Shown: positions 43,239-52,079, numbered from the stretch's first letter. The stretch is 64,000 nt of DNA from Hyphomicrobium_B sp001006785 (GCF_001006785.1 NZ_CDHO01000002.1:930001-994000), one strand, 5' to 3'. Translations and numbers: made by a program. Notes: generated by a model from the sequence alone, not told the origin.

Positions 43239-45731
43239 TCACCATTTGTAGCGCAACGTCGCGAGAATGGTGCGCTCCGCGCCAAGTCCGCAATAAGCGT
43301 CGCTCGTGACGCACGTTGCAACGTAGTACGTGTTGAACAGATTGGCGACATTCAGTTGCAGCGATGCGCCTTCGTATTTCGGCGACAGATAGCCGAGGTC
43401 GTAGCTCGCTGCGAGATCGAACAGGGTATAGCCCGGCACCTTCCAGACGTTGCGCGAGTCGGCATACTGCGGGCCGGTATATCGAACGCCGCCGCCAAGT
43501 CCGAAGCCCGCGATCCGGCCTTCATGCCATGTGTATTTCGCCCAGAGCGAAGCGTTGTCGCGCGCAACGCTCGGAAAGACGTTGCCTATGTTCGCCGGAT
43601 TGGCATCGGCCGTGATCTCAGCTTTGAAATAGTGACTGTACGCGGCGATGATATCGAGGTTCTCCGTGACCTTCGACCTAGCCTCGAGTTCCACACCAGC
43701 GACTTCGACTTCACCCGCTTGGATCGTGATCGGCGGATTCGAAGCGTTTGGCGTGGCGACGTTCTGCTGCTTCAGATCGAATACCGCCGCCGACAGCATC
43801 GTTTGCGTTCCCAGCGGCTGATATTTGACGCCCGCCTCGACGCCTTCGCCCGTCGTCGGCTTCAGTACATTGCCGTAACCATCTTTCAGCGTCAGACCGC
43901 TGGCTGGCATGAACGATGTCGAATAGCTGACATAGGGTGCAAAGCCGTTGGCAAAGACGTACGACAGACCCGCAAAACCGGTCCACGCCTGATCGTCGAT
44001 CGCCACATTCACTGGATCATATGCGAACGTGTTGAAGTTGAATTGCGTGCCGTTCGTCTCGGTATGCGCCCAATCGTGGCGTCCGCCGAACGTGAAATTC
44101 CAGCCATCGAGCTTGATCTGATCCTGAGCATACACCCCGATCTGATCATGCTGGTTGCGCGTGTCGAGATAACGCAGCAGCGCACTCACAGGCGGAACAG
44201 GCAGATTGTAATTTGGGTTGTAGGCATCGATCGGCGGCGCAGATCCGAACCGATAGTCCGAAGCGCCCTGACCGTACTGGTAATCAAGACCGACCAGCGC
44301 CTTATGCGCGAGCGCACCCGTGAAGAAGCGCGCCTCGAGCTGGTTATCGAGAACGATGTCGTTCGTATACCCGGCGACGTAATTGTTCGTGCGATTGACA
44401 GTGCGGTAATCGATGATCTGCCCGCTAATATCTCTTGCCAAACCTTCCGTCCGAACGGCTGTCACCTCCGCATCGACGCTGCTGAAGCGAACGTTCTGAC
44501 GGAACGTCAAGGCGCTGTCGAAACGATGCTCGAAGGCGTAGCCGAACCAATATTCGTCGAGACGCGAATGGTCGTTGTCGGGATCGCCGAGATAACGGCT
44601 GTATGGAATACGCCCGAATGGCGCTGATTTTTTCGTCAGCTCCAGCGGCACATATTGCTGCGGACCGTACCCGTTGGTCGTTGCGAAGCTTCCAAGTAGC
44701 GTGAGGGTGGTGCTGGTATCGGGCCGATAGGTCAGGCTCGGCGCGATGAAGAAGCGCTGCCGATCGGTAAAATCCATCTGCAGATCGGTGGTATTGCCCA
44801 TTCCGACGAGGCGATATGAGAGCTTGCCGTTCTTGTCGACGGGACCGCTGAAGTCGAACCCACCCTGCACCCAATCGTGATTGCCGAACGTGAAGAAGAC
44901 CTCGTTCTGCGCCTCCTCCGTCGGACGCTTGCTGACCATGTCGATCAAGCCCCCGGGAGGCGCCTGCCCATAGAGCGCCGAGGCCGGACCCTTGAGCACT
45001 TCGATGCGCTCGAGCATGTACGGATCGACGAACGGCTTCGCGAACGTCAGGGTCTGTTCGTTCGGCAAGATCAGGCCGTCGAGATAGATCGGCGCTTCGA
45101 ACCCGCGAACGACGAACACGTCGAAGAGGCCGCTGGCCGTATATTTGTCGAGCATGATGCCGGGCGTATAGCGGAGCGCCTGACCGATTGTCTGCGCACT
45201 CTGCTGCTCGATCTGATCTTTCGTCACCACGTTGACCGTGCGCGGCACCTCGATCAAAGGCGTGTCGGTCTTGATGCCGGTCGCGGTTCTGGTCGCGACG
45301 ATGCCATCGACAGGCCCCGTCGCCGTTTCGGTCGCGGTTCCAGCCGCACTGCCGATCTGCTCAGTAATTTCGACAGGGGGTGGCGCAGGCTGCGGCGCAC
45401 TTGCCTGAGCGGTGCCCGCACGCTTCGTCGTCTTCTTGGCCTTCGACACCGTCTTCGACTTGGGCGCCGTTGTTACCACGACTTCGGGCAACGCTGCCGA
45501 GCCGGGACTCGTCGCGTCCTCATTGGCCGCTGGCGCAGCTTGCTCCGGGGATGATTGCGCGGCAGCTGGCGGTGCCGGCGTCCCGGGCTCCTGCGCGACA
45601 GCAGGGTGCAGACCGGCCGCCGTCGTCATCATGAACAAGAATGCAAGCGTCCAGACATGACCGGCTCGCACCGAGCGCCGCGTACCAACCTCGGAAGCAA
45701 TTACCGAACGAGTCAATTTCCCCTCCAACAT
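43239..45731 (-). CDS. TonB-dependent siderophore receptor
   Basis: About 830 residues. A signal sequence (WTLAFLFMMTTAAGLHPAVAQ) is followed by a low-complexity Ala/Pro/Lys linker, a plug domain (PLIEVPRTVNVVTKDQIE, IGQALRYTPGIM, VRGFEAPIYLDGL, RIEVLKGPASALYGQAPPGG) and a 22-strand barrel ending in the aromatic TILATLRYKW. The plug motifs match ferric-siderophore receptors of the FhuA/FpvA group. The ATG at 45731 has GGGGAGAAA six bases upstream; the frame is open to 45953 but that extension lacks signal-peptide character. Next to it are a PchR-type regulator upstream and PepSY downstream, a typical iron-regulated unit. The ligand is unknown. Confidence 0.93.
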   Translation of the reverse strand: MLEGKLTRSVIASEVGTRRSVRAGHVWTLAFLFMMTTAAGLHPAVAQEPGTPAPPAAAQSSPEQAAPAANEDATSPGSAALPEVVVTTAPKSKTVSKAKKTTKRAGTAQASAPQPAPPPVEITEQIGSAAGTATETATGPVDGIVATRTATGIKTDTPLIEVPRTVNVVTKDQIEQQSAQTIGQALRYTPGIMLDKYTASGLFDVFVVRGFEAPIYLDGLILPNEQTLTFAKPFVDPYMLERIEVLKGPASALYGQAPPGGLIDMVSKRPTEEAQNEVFFTFGNHDWVQGGFDFSGPVDKNGKLSYRLVGMGNTTDLQMDFTDRQRFFIAPSLTYRPDTSTTLTLLGSFATTNGYGPQQYVPLELTKKSAPFGRIPYSRYLGDPDNDHSRLDEYWFGYAFEHRFDSALTFRQNVRFSSVDAEVTAVRTEGLARDISGQIIDYRTVNRTNNYVAGYTNDIVLDNQLEARFFTGALAHKALVGLDYQYGQGASDYRFGSAPPIDAYNPNYNLPVPPVSALLRYLDTRNQHDQIGVYAQDQIKLDGWNFTFGGRHDWAHTETNGTQFNFNTFAYDPVNVAIDDQAWTGFAGLSYVFANGFAPYVSYSTSFMPASGLTLKDGYGNVLKPTTGEGVEAGVKYQPLGTQTMLSAAVFDLKQQNVATPNASNPPITIQAGEVEVAGVELEARSKVTENLDIIAAYSHYFKAEITADANPANIGNVFPSVARDNASLWAKYTWHEGRIAGFGLGGGVRYTGPQYADSRNVWKVPGYTLFDLAASYDLGYLSPKYEGASLQLNVANLFNTYYVATCVTSDAYCGLGAERTILATLRYKW

Positions 45732-45957
45732 ACTCTTTCTCCCCCCGGAGAAATTTTCCGAACCGTACAAAGTGCATTGATCACGAGCGCGCCCGAGTGC
45801 CCTTCCACGCGCAAGCGTTACGCCCGACCGCGCACGGCATGCGATCAGTCCGAATTCCGGATGCGTCAGAATCGGGCGCGAAGCAGGTTTCCTGAGACCT
45901 CTCCGCAATGCCCGCTCATCACCGATCTCGTAGTCCTTCGGTGCCCTCCGCAAATCC

Positions 45958-45972
45958 TTACTAAATTAGTAA
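45958..45972. promoter_or_regulatory. 15-bp palindrome upstream of the siderophore receptor
   Basis: TTACTAA (45958-45964), a central A, and TTAGTAA (45966-45972) form a perfect inverted repeat. It sits about 230 bases before the receptor start and just after the AraC-type gene end. It may bind the regulator or an iron-responsive repressor. It does not match the classical Fur box as I know it. Confidence 0.4.
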
Positions 45973-46053
45973 TCTTTTAGCTGGGATGGCGAATGCTCCG
46001 CCAGACAGGCGGCTATTCTCGCTCAACGAAATACTATCGCGGAATGCAACGCC

Positions 46054-47043
46054 TCATCGGCGGGGAAACTTGCGCGTGGGCGGCTCGCCGAAGTGACGGC
46101 GATAGGCCGCTGTGAACGCCGCGGGGCTCGAAAAGCCGACCTGATAGCCGACTTTTGCGACAGGTAGGTCCGTGTCCCTTAGCATCGCGCGCGACAACTC
46201 CAGACGTTCGCGGCGGATGTAGCCGAAGATGGATGTCCCGTACGCAGTTTTGAAGTGCGCCTGCAAGGTCGTCAGGTTGAGCCCAACCTGCATGGCGAGA
46301 TCGAGCGACTTCGGCGGCGATGCGAGGTTGGCATCTATGATCTCACGCGCCTGCACCACTCGATCATAGTTTTTTCGGCCGAGCGTATTCGCGATCCTGT
46401 TCGCCTCTTTGAGCATCGATGCCGCTTCGAGGACGAAGGCGAGCGTGTTGGTCTCGAGAAAGAGTTCAGCAAGTTCGCCGCAATAGGGATGGGCGAGACT
46501 GCGCTTCGCGATCTCGACCATCCGGCGGGACTTGGGAAGAACGACGGCCTGATAGTCCACGTTCAACAACCCGCGCAACGCCGCCAGACCATCGTCGGTC
46601 ACATCCGGCCCGAAGCGGTCGAAGAAGTCCCGCTTCAGATAGAAGCCGGACATCACATTGTGCTGGTTTGCCTTGTAGTGGGTGAAGGCCTTTACGGGCT
46701 TGCCGTTGCCCGCGATGACGGCGCGCCCGAGCTCATGGCGAACTTGTCCATGCCCTTCGATATCGAAGACGGGAGGATCTCCGGAAATCAGAATTCCGCA
46801 CCCTAGCGCGGACTCGATCTCGTACTCGACCTTGCTATCGTAATTGACCCTCAAGCGATGAGCGGCAGCAATCAGGCCGGGCTGAACCATGCTGAGAACG
46901 ACCTGGCCGGTCACCGCAGACGCGTCTACCTGTCCTGCATCGATCGAGTTCGCAGTTATGCGCGAGACTGACATGCACTTCGCAGTCAATCTGGCCATCT
47001 CCGAGACTGAGATGTCTCCGTCGTGAGTCTGGTATTCGCGCAC
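46054..47043 (-). CDS. AraC-family regulator (PchR-like)
   Basis: 329 residues. The C-terminal 100 residues hold the two helix-turn-helix units: LDLAMQVGLNLTTLQAHFKTAYG and LPVAKVGYQVGFSSPAAFTAAY, ending in FGEPPTRKF. The N-terminal 220 residues are a ligand-sensing region. Proteins of this shape next to siderophore receptors (PchR, YbtA) activate the receptor when bound to the ferric siderophore. It lies directly upstream of the receptor on the same strand. A GTG at 47043 with GCGGAGC upstream and an ATG at 46998 are both possible starts. A dyad lies just upstream (47056-47089), suggesting autoregulation. Confidence 0.88.
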   Translation of the reverse strand: MREYQTHDGDISVSEMARLTAKCMSVSRITANSIDAGQVDASAVTGQVVLSMVQPGLIAAAHRLRVNYDSKVEYEIESALGCGILISGDPPVFDIEGHGQVRHELGRAVIAGNGKPVKAFTHYKANQHNVMSGFYLKRDFFDRFGPDVTDDGLAALRGLLNVDYQAVVLPKSRRMVEIAKRSLAHPYCGELAELFLETNTLAFVLEAASMLKEANRIANTLGRKNYDRVVQAREIIDANLASPPKSLDLAMQVGLNLTTLQAHFKTAYGTSIFGYIRRERLELSRAMLRDTDLPVAKVGYQVGFSSPAAFTAAYRRHFGEPPTRKFPRR

Positions 47044-47055
47044 GAGATCGTAGCT

Positions 47056-47089
47056 CCGCTAAATAATACAAAAATAGTATACTTAGCGG
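47056..47089. promoter_or_regulatory. Nested dyad in the AraC-type gene promoter
   Basis: CCGCTAA (47056-47062) and TTAGCGG (47083-47089) are exact inverted repeats separated by 20 bases. An inner ATAC (47066-47069) and GTAT (47077-47080) pair lies within, and the middle is AT-rich. Position, 13 bases upstream of the GTG start, fits an operator or a leader hairpin. Confidence 0.45.
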
Positions 47090-47217
47090 GACGAGAAAAG
47101 AACGCCGTTATGACAACGGCTTGATAAGCTGAGGCAATCGTTGACGGTCTTTGATCGCCTCAGGCTAATTTTAAAAAACTTCTAATCTACAGAGCTGACA
47201 AACCTCGCGCACTAGGA

Positions 47218-47245
47218 CCGAAACCCGGAGGCAACCGGGTTTCGG
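47218..47245 (-). terminator. Strong hairpin downstream of the EF-hand gene
   Basis: CCGAAACCCGG (47218-47228) and CCGGGTTTCGG (47235-47245) pair perfectly over 11 bases with a 6-base loop. It lies 18 bases past the EF-hand gene stop. No T tract follows, so termination efficiency is unsure. The spacer 47090-47217 has another small stem (GCCGTT/AACGGC, 47106-47122) but no gene. Confidence 0.6.
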
Positions 47246-47262
47246 ACTTCATCAGGAGCAGA

Positions 47263-47565
47263 TCAGTACTGCTTCGGGCACCAAGATTCCTTCGACGACT
47301 TGCAGGCTACGGGAAATGCTTTGGCCATCTTCTCGGCTTCGGCCCATTCGTCAGCATCGACGCTGTTATTCACGTCCTGATCCATCGCGGTGAACGTCGG
47401 TGCCGGATCGAGCTTCAGGGTCGCAACGTTGGCTTCCCACTCGGTTCGGCTGATCGACCCGTTGCCGTCCGTGTCGAGCTGCTTGAACTTACTGGCCCAA
47501 TCGTCAGCATAAGCCGCGCCGGAAAACAGAAGAATTGCAGCAGTCGCGAATATGGCTCTCGTCAT
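47263..47565 (-). CDS. Secreted EF-hand calcium-binding protein
   Basis: 100 residues from the ATG at 47565, which has GGGAG seven bases upstream. A signal peptide (TRAIFATAAILLFSGAAYA) precedes two EF-hand loops, DTDGNGSISRTE and DQDVNNSVDADE. Both have acidic residues at positions 1, 3 and 12; the second lacks the usual Gly at position 6. Two Cys near the C-terminus (ACKSSKESWC) may form a disulfide. It is a small periplasmic calcium binder of unknown purpose. A calcium-dependent methanol dehydrogenase is encoded 4.5 kb away, but no direct link can be shown. Confidence 0.85.
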   Translation of the reverse strand: MTRAIFATAAILLFSGAAYADDWASKFKQLDTDGNGSISRTEWEANVATLKLDPAPTFTAMDQDVNNSVDADEWAEAEKMAKAFPVACKSSKESWCPKQY

Positions 47566-47811
47566 GCGTCTTCTCCCTATATTATTTATTGCGTCCCGTT
47601 CGGTCGAGCGCGAAGCCCATCCCGCGGCAACACCACTAGCGGCGCCTTGTTTCGTATTTTTCGCAATGGCACGTTTAGCAATATGATGCTGGAGAATTGG
47701 CAATACGCCGAACTTTCTCCGCGCTTCAACGCATTACGGATAAATGATTTGACGATTTTATCTAATCAAGCCTGATGTGTTCGATTACGAACAGAAGCAG
47801 GAAAGCGCGCC

Positions 47812-48261
47812 ATGACCTATCGTATAGTTTCCACGATTTACATATGCGGCGCGGCGTTGCTCAGCACGTCCGGACATACGTTGGCAGCCGACGTTCCGGC
47901 AAGAAAATCGGGACAATGGCAGCTCACATCGGTTTCGGATTCGATTGGAATGACAACCATCAGGTCGTGTATCGCCGCGACCGATAATGTCGTTCTCGGC
48001 GATAATTCAAAAAATTGCGGTCCTGTCGACGTCAAGACAATCGCGAATGAAACATTCGTAAATGTCACGTGCTCGGCGGGAAATAGCCGGCAAAAGATCA
48101 GCACATTGCTGACCGGCGATTTCAATACTTGGTATCGAGCCGTTACAAAAATAACATTCGATCCGCCGCAGGCTGGCGTTTCGCACCTTGGCGTGATCGT
48201 CGATGGAAAATATCTCGGCGAGACCTGCGAAGCGGACAAATCCGCCGCGACCAAACCCTGA
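47812..48261 (+). CDS. Small exported protein, DUF3617-like
   Basis: 149 residues. AGGAAAG precedes the ATG. A signal peptide (about 1-25, ending in TLAA) is followed by RKSGQWQLTSVSDSIGMTTIRSCIA, which resembles the DUF3617 family (periplasmic, four conserved Cys). Cys residues at CIA, NCG, TCS and ETCE fit two disulfides. Function of the family is unknown. It stands alone, divergent from the EF-hand gene and convergent with the next gene. The spacer 47566-47811 holds the divergent promoters. Confidence 0.7.
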   Translation: MTYRIVSTIYICGAALLSTSGHTLAADVPARKSGQWQLTSVSDSIGMTTIRSCIAATDNVVLGDNSKNCGPVDVKTIANETFVNVTCSAGNSRQKISTLLTGDFNTWYRAVTKITFDPPQAGVSHLGVIVDGKYLGETCEADKSAATKP

Positions 48262-48269
48262 ACTGACGC

Positions 48270-48293
48270 CTCCGGCGCTTGCAAACGCCGGAG
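48270..48293. terminator. Bidirectional terminator hairpin
   Basis: CTCCGGCG (48270-48277) and CGCCGGAG (48286-48293) form a perfect 8-base stem with an 8-base loop between two convergent genes, 8 bases past the DUF3617-like stop. No clear T tract on either side. Confidence 0.5.
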
Positions 48294-48318
48294 TGCGCCG
48301 TGCTGTAGCGAGCCGATG

Positions 48319-48966
48319 TTAGTTGGGCAGAACCACTTTCGGCGGCTCGATGCTCAGATCCTTGACGATCGTGAAAGTGCCGTCGAACACGCGGCTTTCG
48401 GGCTCAGTGACCGGCGTCACGATGTTGCGCGCTGGCAGCCCTGTCACCTTGTCGACGTAGACGTTTTGCAGATTGGGCGCGCTAAGCGCTGTAACGCGTG
48501 GACCTTTGGACTTGGCATCGGCAGGCAACGGCATCGCCAGAACGCCCTGATAAAGCGCATAGGTTTTGCCCTCGAACTCCTTATCGCCGACGCATTTGTA
48601 CTCGGTCGAAACTTTCGGAGAGTCGGCAACCGTATCCTTGATCTGGTTGGCCACCGTTTGGGCAAACGCCTCCGGCAACTCCGCCCAACCACCGCCCTGG
48701 TTCGACCAGGCTTTTTTGCCGACGACGATCATTTCCATCGCAGCACCCTCGCCGCCCAGCGTCACCGTCTGGTGCATGCGATCCGGCAGCACATAGTCCG
48801 CCTGCATCTTCAGGGTGCCATCCTTGTTCTTGATCGTCGTTTCCAGCCGGAATTTGCCTGCCTCGCGAAGCTTGGCGAACGCTGCATCGACTTGGTCCTT
48901 GCAGCTGACATCCGCAAACGCCGAACCGGACAGGCAAGTCAGAAAGATAGCGAAAATGATACGCAT
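48319..48966 (-). CDS. Exported protein of unknown function (lipoprotein-sorting-like fold)
   Basis: About 215 residues from the ATG at 48966, with GGAG close upstream. A signal peptide (MRIIFAIFLTCLSGSAFA) is followed by CKDQVDAAFAKLREAGKFRLETTIKNKDG and a beta-rich body (QADYVLPDRMHQTV, GKKAWSNQGGGW, TYALYQGVL). The layout resembles LolA/LppX-like periplasmic proteins, but this is only a shape argument. It lies 108 bases after the response regulator on the same strand and may share its transcript. No conserved catalytic residues are evident. Confidence 0.65.
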   Translation of the reverse strand: MRIIFAIFLTCLSGSAFADVSCKDQVDAAFAKLREAGKFRLETTIKNKDGTLKMQADYVLPDRMHQTVTLGGEGAAMEMIVVGKKAWSNQGGGWAELPEAFAQTVANQIKDTVADSPKVSTEYKCVGDKEFEGKTYALYQGVLAMPLPADAKSKGPRVTALSAPNLQNVYVDKVTGLPARNIVTPVTEPESRVFDGTFTIVKDLSIEPPKVVLPN

Positions 48967-49074
48967 GGGGCTCCGCACCGGTTGGATCTGAAGGATGCAC
49001 ATGGATCGCGCGAAACCGATTTCCAAGTCACGGCATACTTCGATGGAAATAGTTCCCGGCAACGACAGCGGCCG

Positions 49075-49725
49075 TCACTTCGTCCGCTGTCCTGCCATTT
49101 CCGGCAGATGATCGATGGCGATGCGCATGAGCTCCGGAAGGGATTTCACACCGAGCTTCGCCTTGATCTGCGAGCATGTGTTGGCGATGGTCTTGTAGCT
49201 GACGTGCAGTTCCTCGGCGATCGCCGCATATTGCTTGCCCTGCGCGATCAGCTCCAAGGTTTGGAGCTCGCGTAACGTCATGCCGCTCAGCGGATTGCTA
49301 CGGCCCTTGGTTTCCATCAGTGCGATCGCCGATGCGACCGTGTGGCTGAGAAACGGCCTGCCCTGGCGCACGGCCTGCAGCGCCTTCACGATATCGACGG
49401 ACGATGTGTCCTTTAAAATATAGCCGTTTGCACCGAGGCGCAGCGACTGGCTGGCGATCATCGGATCTTCATGCATCGTCAGCACCAGGATAGGCGTATG
49501 CTTGTCATGCACACGCAATCGCCGGATGAATGTGAGACCGACGAGAACGCCCTTCTTGATCGCAAGATCGATAATGATGACGTCGGGCTTGTCGTTCCGA
49601 TAGGCACGGAAGCCATCGATCAGGTTCGATGCCAGCGTGATGTTTTCGATGCCGGCATCCTCGAGGACGCGGCGGCATCCCTGCAGCACAACAGGATGGT
49701 CGTCGATCACAAGAATTTTTGTCAT
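49075..49725 (-). CDS. LuxR/NarL-type response regulator of methanol oxidation (MxaB/MoxX-like)
   Basis: 216 residues. The receiver domain has the acidic pair IDDH and phospho-acceptor D53 (VIIIDLAIKKG), with a Lys in GYILKDTSS. The C-terminal LuxR-type helix-turn-helix reads LTLRELQTLELIAQGKQYAAIAEELHVSYKTIANTCSQIKAKLGV in its usual place (about 150-195). The ATG overlaps the kinase stop (ATGA). In Paracoccus and Methylobacterium a regulator of this class controls mxaF transcription. The divergent position of this pair next to mxaF strongly suggests the same role. Confidence 0.9.
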   Translation of the reverse strand: MTKILVIDDHPVVLQGCRRVLEDAGIENITLASNLIDGFRAYRNDKPDVIIIDLAIKKGVLVGLTFIRRLRVHDKHTPILVLTMHEDPMIASQSLRLGANGYILKDTSSVDIVKALQAVRQGRPFLSHTVASAIALMETKGRSNPLSGMTLRELQTLELIAQGKQYAAIAEELHVSYKTIANTCSQIKAKLGVKSLPELMRIAIDHLPEMAGQRTK

Positions 49726-51194
49726 GATGTCATCCGTGAAGCTTCGCGTACCTGCAGGCGGCTGGCGTCGCTCGGCTGCGCTGGAATTTTGATAGAGATC
49801 GACGTGCCGCGGGGATCTCGCGCTTCGACGGCAAGCGTGCCGCCCGCGGAAAGCACACGTTCGCGCATGGCCGAGAGACCAAAACCGGCAGCGGCGCCAG
49901 GTTTGAAACCGACGCCGTCATCGCTCACCCGCAAGCAGATCAGGATGCCGGGCTCCTGCTCCCTCGTTCCGCGGCGAGACGTTTCTTCCCGCAGTTCGAT
50001 GAGAATGTTGTCGGCCTGCGCGTGCCGGACGGCGTTCGTCAGAGCCTCTTGCGTCGCCCGGTAAACGGTCAGCTCGATTTTCTCAGCGTAAGCACGAGCA
50101 AACGGACCGATCTCCGAAATGATGCGGACGTCCGTGTGGCGACGATCGAAATCGTTGATGAGATCCTTGATCAACGCTGGTAGCGGCACCTTGCCGATAG
50201 AAACCGGATGCAATCTTTTGAGCAGCGCACGATTCATGGCTTTCAGACGATCGGCGATCGACAGGATTTCGTCCGTTCGCGTCGTGATTCTGCGCGCCGA
50301 CTCGTCATCGAGCTTTGCCGATATTCTGTTGATCGACTCGGCGCTCGCCGTGATGCCGAACAAGCAGGGGCCTGCTTCGTCGTGAAGCTCGCGCGCGATT
50401 TCGCGCCGTTCATCTTCCTGAACGGATTGGATTTGCTTGTATAGCTCGCCATTTTCCGCCCGCGTCTGATCGAGCGATGCCGCGAGCGAGTTGAACTTGC
50501 GCGAAATGTCGGCGATCTCGACGACACGCGGAATTTCGAGACGCCGCGCGTTCTCGCCGGCTTCCAAAGCTACGAGGCCACGCGCCAGCGCTTGCAACGG
50601 CGTCAGTATCCATCCGAGCACGAAATAGAAAGCTCCGACGAGTAACAGCATCGAGATCGAAGCAACGATCGCGAGCGATGAGAGCTGCTGCCACTTCTCG
50701 GCGATTTCATCATCCGGATCGCCTTTGAGAATGATCTGACGGTCGCCATTCGGCACGCGGATGACGCGTGTATGATCCTCGCCGCCCGCCGGCATCATCA
50801 GGCTCTCAAACCAATCGGGCGTTTCGCTTAACGGCGACGGACCATCATCGTCTGAGGAGGACGAGCGCAAAAGCTTTGGTGGCGTGCCTCCGTCCTGAAC
50901 ATAGATGCGCGCATGGCGCATATGGTCGACTTCGCGCGACACGAGGTAATCGAGGTTCGAAAGCTGGTTTTCCGCAGCAATGCGCCGAACCAGCTCGCGC
51001 AACAGGCCCTCTGCGAAATCTATCGACGCCTTGATCTCGACGTTGACCGCGTTACGGCCATTGACGACAGCAATCGTGCCGGCAGCGATGGTGGCGAGCA
51101 GAAGCATCAACGAGATTGCAAGCAAAACCTGGTGACGGATCGAACGTCCGAACCAGGCAAACCCCGAAACTTTCCGAAACAAAGCGTCCAGCAT
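49722..51194 (-). CDS. Sensor histidine kinase, HisKA_3 family (MxaY/MoxY-like)
   Basis: About 490 residues. Membrane helices at about 22-44 and 173-195 flank a periplasmic sensor region; a HAMP domain (196-248) follows. The dimerisation/phosphorylation motif is EDERREIARELHDEAGPCL with H271. The ATPase shows ATQEALTNAVRHA, VSDDGVGFKPG and GFGLSAMRERV. This is the NarX/DegS-type kinase that pairs with LuxR-type regulators. It is coupled to the regulator gene and lies 4 bases after the lipoprotein stop. ATG 51194 was chosen for this tight spacing; 51245 would overlap the lipoprotein gene. A role in sensing methanol or its oxidation state is inferred from position. Confidence 0.9.
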   Translation of the reverse strand: MLDALFRKVSGFAWFGRSIRHQVLLAISLMLLLATIAAGTIAVVNGRNAVNVEIKASIDFAEGLLRELVRRIAAENQLSNLDYLVSREVDHMRHARIYVQDGGTPPKLLRSSSSDDDGPSPLSETPDWFESLMMPAGGEDHTRVIRVPNGDRQIILKGDPDDEIAEKWQQLSSLAIVASISMLLLVGAFYFVLGWILTPLQALARGLVALEAGENARRLEIPRVVEIADISRKFNSLAASLDQTRAENGELYKQIQSVQEDERREIARELHDEAGPCLFGITASAESINRISAKLDDESARRITTRTDEILSIADRLKAMNRALLKRLHPVSIGKVPLPALIKDLINDFDRRHTDVRIISEIGPFARAYAEKIELTVYRATQEALTNAVRHAQADNILIELREETSRRGTREQEPGILICLRVSDDGVGFKPGAAAGFGLSAMRERVLSAGGTLAVEARDPRGTSISIKIPAQPSDASRLQVREASRMTS

Positions 51195-51198
51195 CAAA

Positions 51199-51699
51199 CT
51201 AGCCGCGCGATCTGTAGCGCCGCGAGAGATCATCGAGCGCATCACGCTCGTTTAATCCCGCTTTGCGCAAATTGAAGTATTGTTGGCCGATTGCGCCAAA
51301 TCCCTCGACCCTACCCGGCTCGCGCACGACGTCCGCCAGCACCTCGACCAACCAGACCGCTGTCTCGCGGTCATCGGTCGGATCGAGCATCACCTCGAGC
51401 TGAACGGCCCTGTTCGCGATCATGCGCGGATCTTCTTTGAATATCTTGGCTGCGTTCGCGATCGACGCCTTGATGATGTCGGCCTCCTCCGCCTTGACGG
51501 TCTTGCCCCGGCTCGCCTCGCGCGAGATCAGCCATCCGGCTGGATCAATGTCTGAGGTCGCATCAAGCCAGCCCGGCTGTGCTTGCGATTGCGTCAACCC
51601 TGAGCGTTGATCCGTATGCTGATTTATTGAGTTGCTATCATCACATCCCGCAAAAAGCAGGGCGCACGCGCCCATCAGCCAGAATGTTCGAAATTTCAT
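51199..51699 (-). CDS. Lipoprotein of the methanol-regulator operon
   Basis: About 166 residues from the ATG at 51699 (GAGAG upstream). The N-terminus ends in LLFAGCDD, a lipobox with Asp after the Cys. The body is mostly helical (KAEEADIIKASIANAAKIF, AVWLVEVLADVV, GLNERDALDDLSRRY) and has no domain I recognise. It is the first gene of a three-gene leftward unit with the kinase and regulator. Paracoccus has a third gene, moxZ, with its moxY and moxX; I cannot tell whether this is the counterpart. It may help the kinase sense a periplasmic signal. Confidence 0.72.
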   Translation of the reverse strand: MKFRTFWLMGACALLFAGCDDSNSINQHTDQRSGLTQSQAQPGWLDATSDIDPAGWLISREASRGKTVKAEEADIIKASIANAAKIFKEDPRMIANRAVQLEVMLDPTDDRETAVWLVEVLADVVREPGRVEGFGAIGQQYFNLRKAGLNERDALDDLSRRYRSRG

Positions 51700-52079
51700 T
51701 GCTCTCGCGAGTTGTGAGATGCGCAGACCGCACGATGCAATCTGCGTTTGTGCCCGACCTATGCCAGAGAGAACGCCAGACTTCCAGGACAACGTCTGCA
51801 GCGTTCTTTGCCGATTCTTCCCGGCGCTATTTGCCGATCACACTGAAGACCCCCGCTAGTTACGTTGTTACGGTTCCGCCCGTGCTGAACGCGAAGTCAT
51901 CGGAGAACCAGTAATCCGAGCGCGCGGTACGCCTACGAAGAGCGGAGAGATGGGCGGAGGAATTACCCAGATTTCCCTCGGACTAAAGGACGGATGTTGT
52001 GGCGTCGGGTTCCCGTCTGTCGCCACGCGCTCGTCGTCCAGAACAATAGCTGGGATTGGAAACGCGAGGATAAATTGGC
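51700..52079. promoter_or_regulatory. Divergent control region between regulator operon and mxaF
   Basis: About 380 bases without a gene. It must carry the very strong mxaF promoter and the promoter of the lipoprotein/kinase/regulator unit. The mxaF ribosome binding site is GAGGA, about 9 bases before the ATG. A hairpin in the leader (TGGCG 52000-52004 with CGCCA 52021-52025, inner CGGG/CCCG) may shape transcript stability. I could not assign -35/-10 boxes. Confidence 0.55.
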
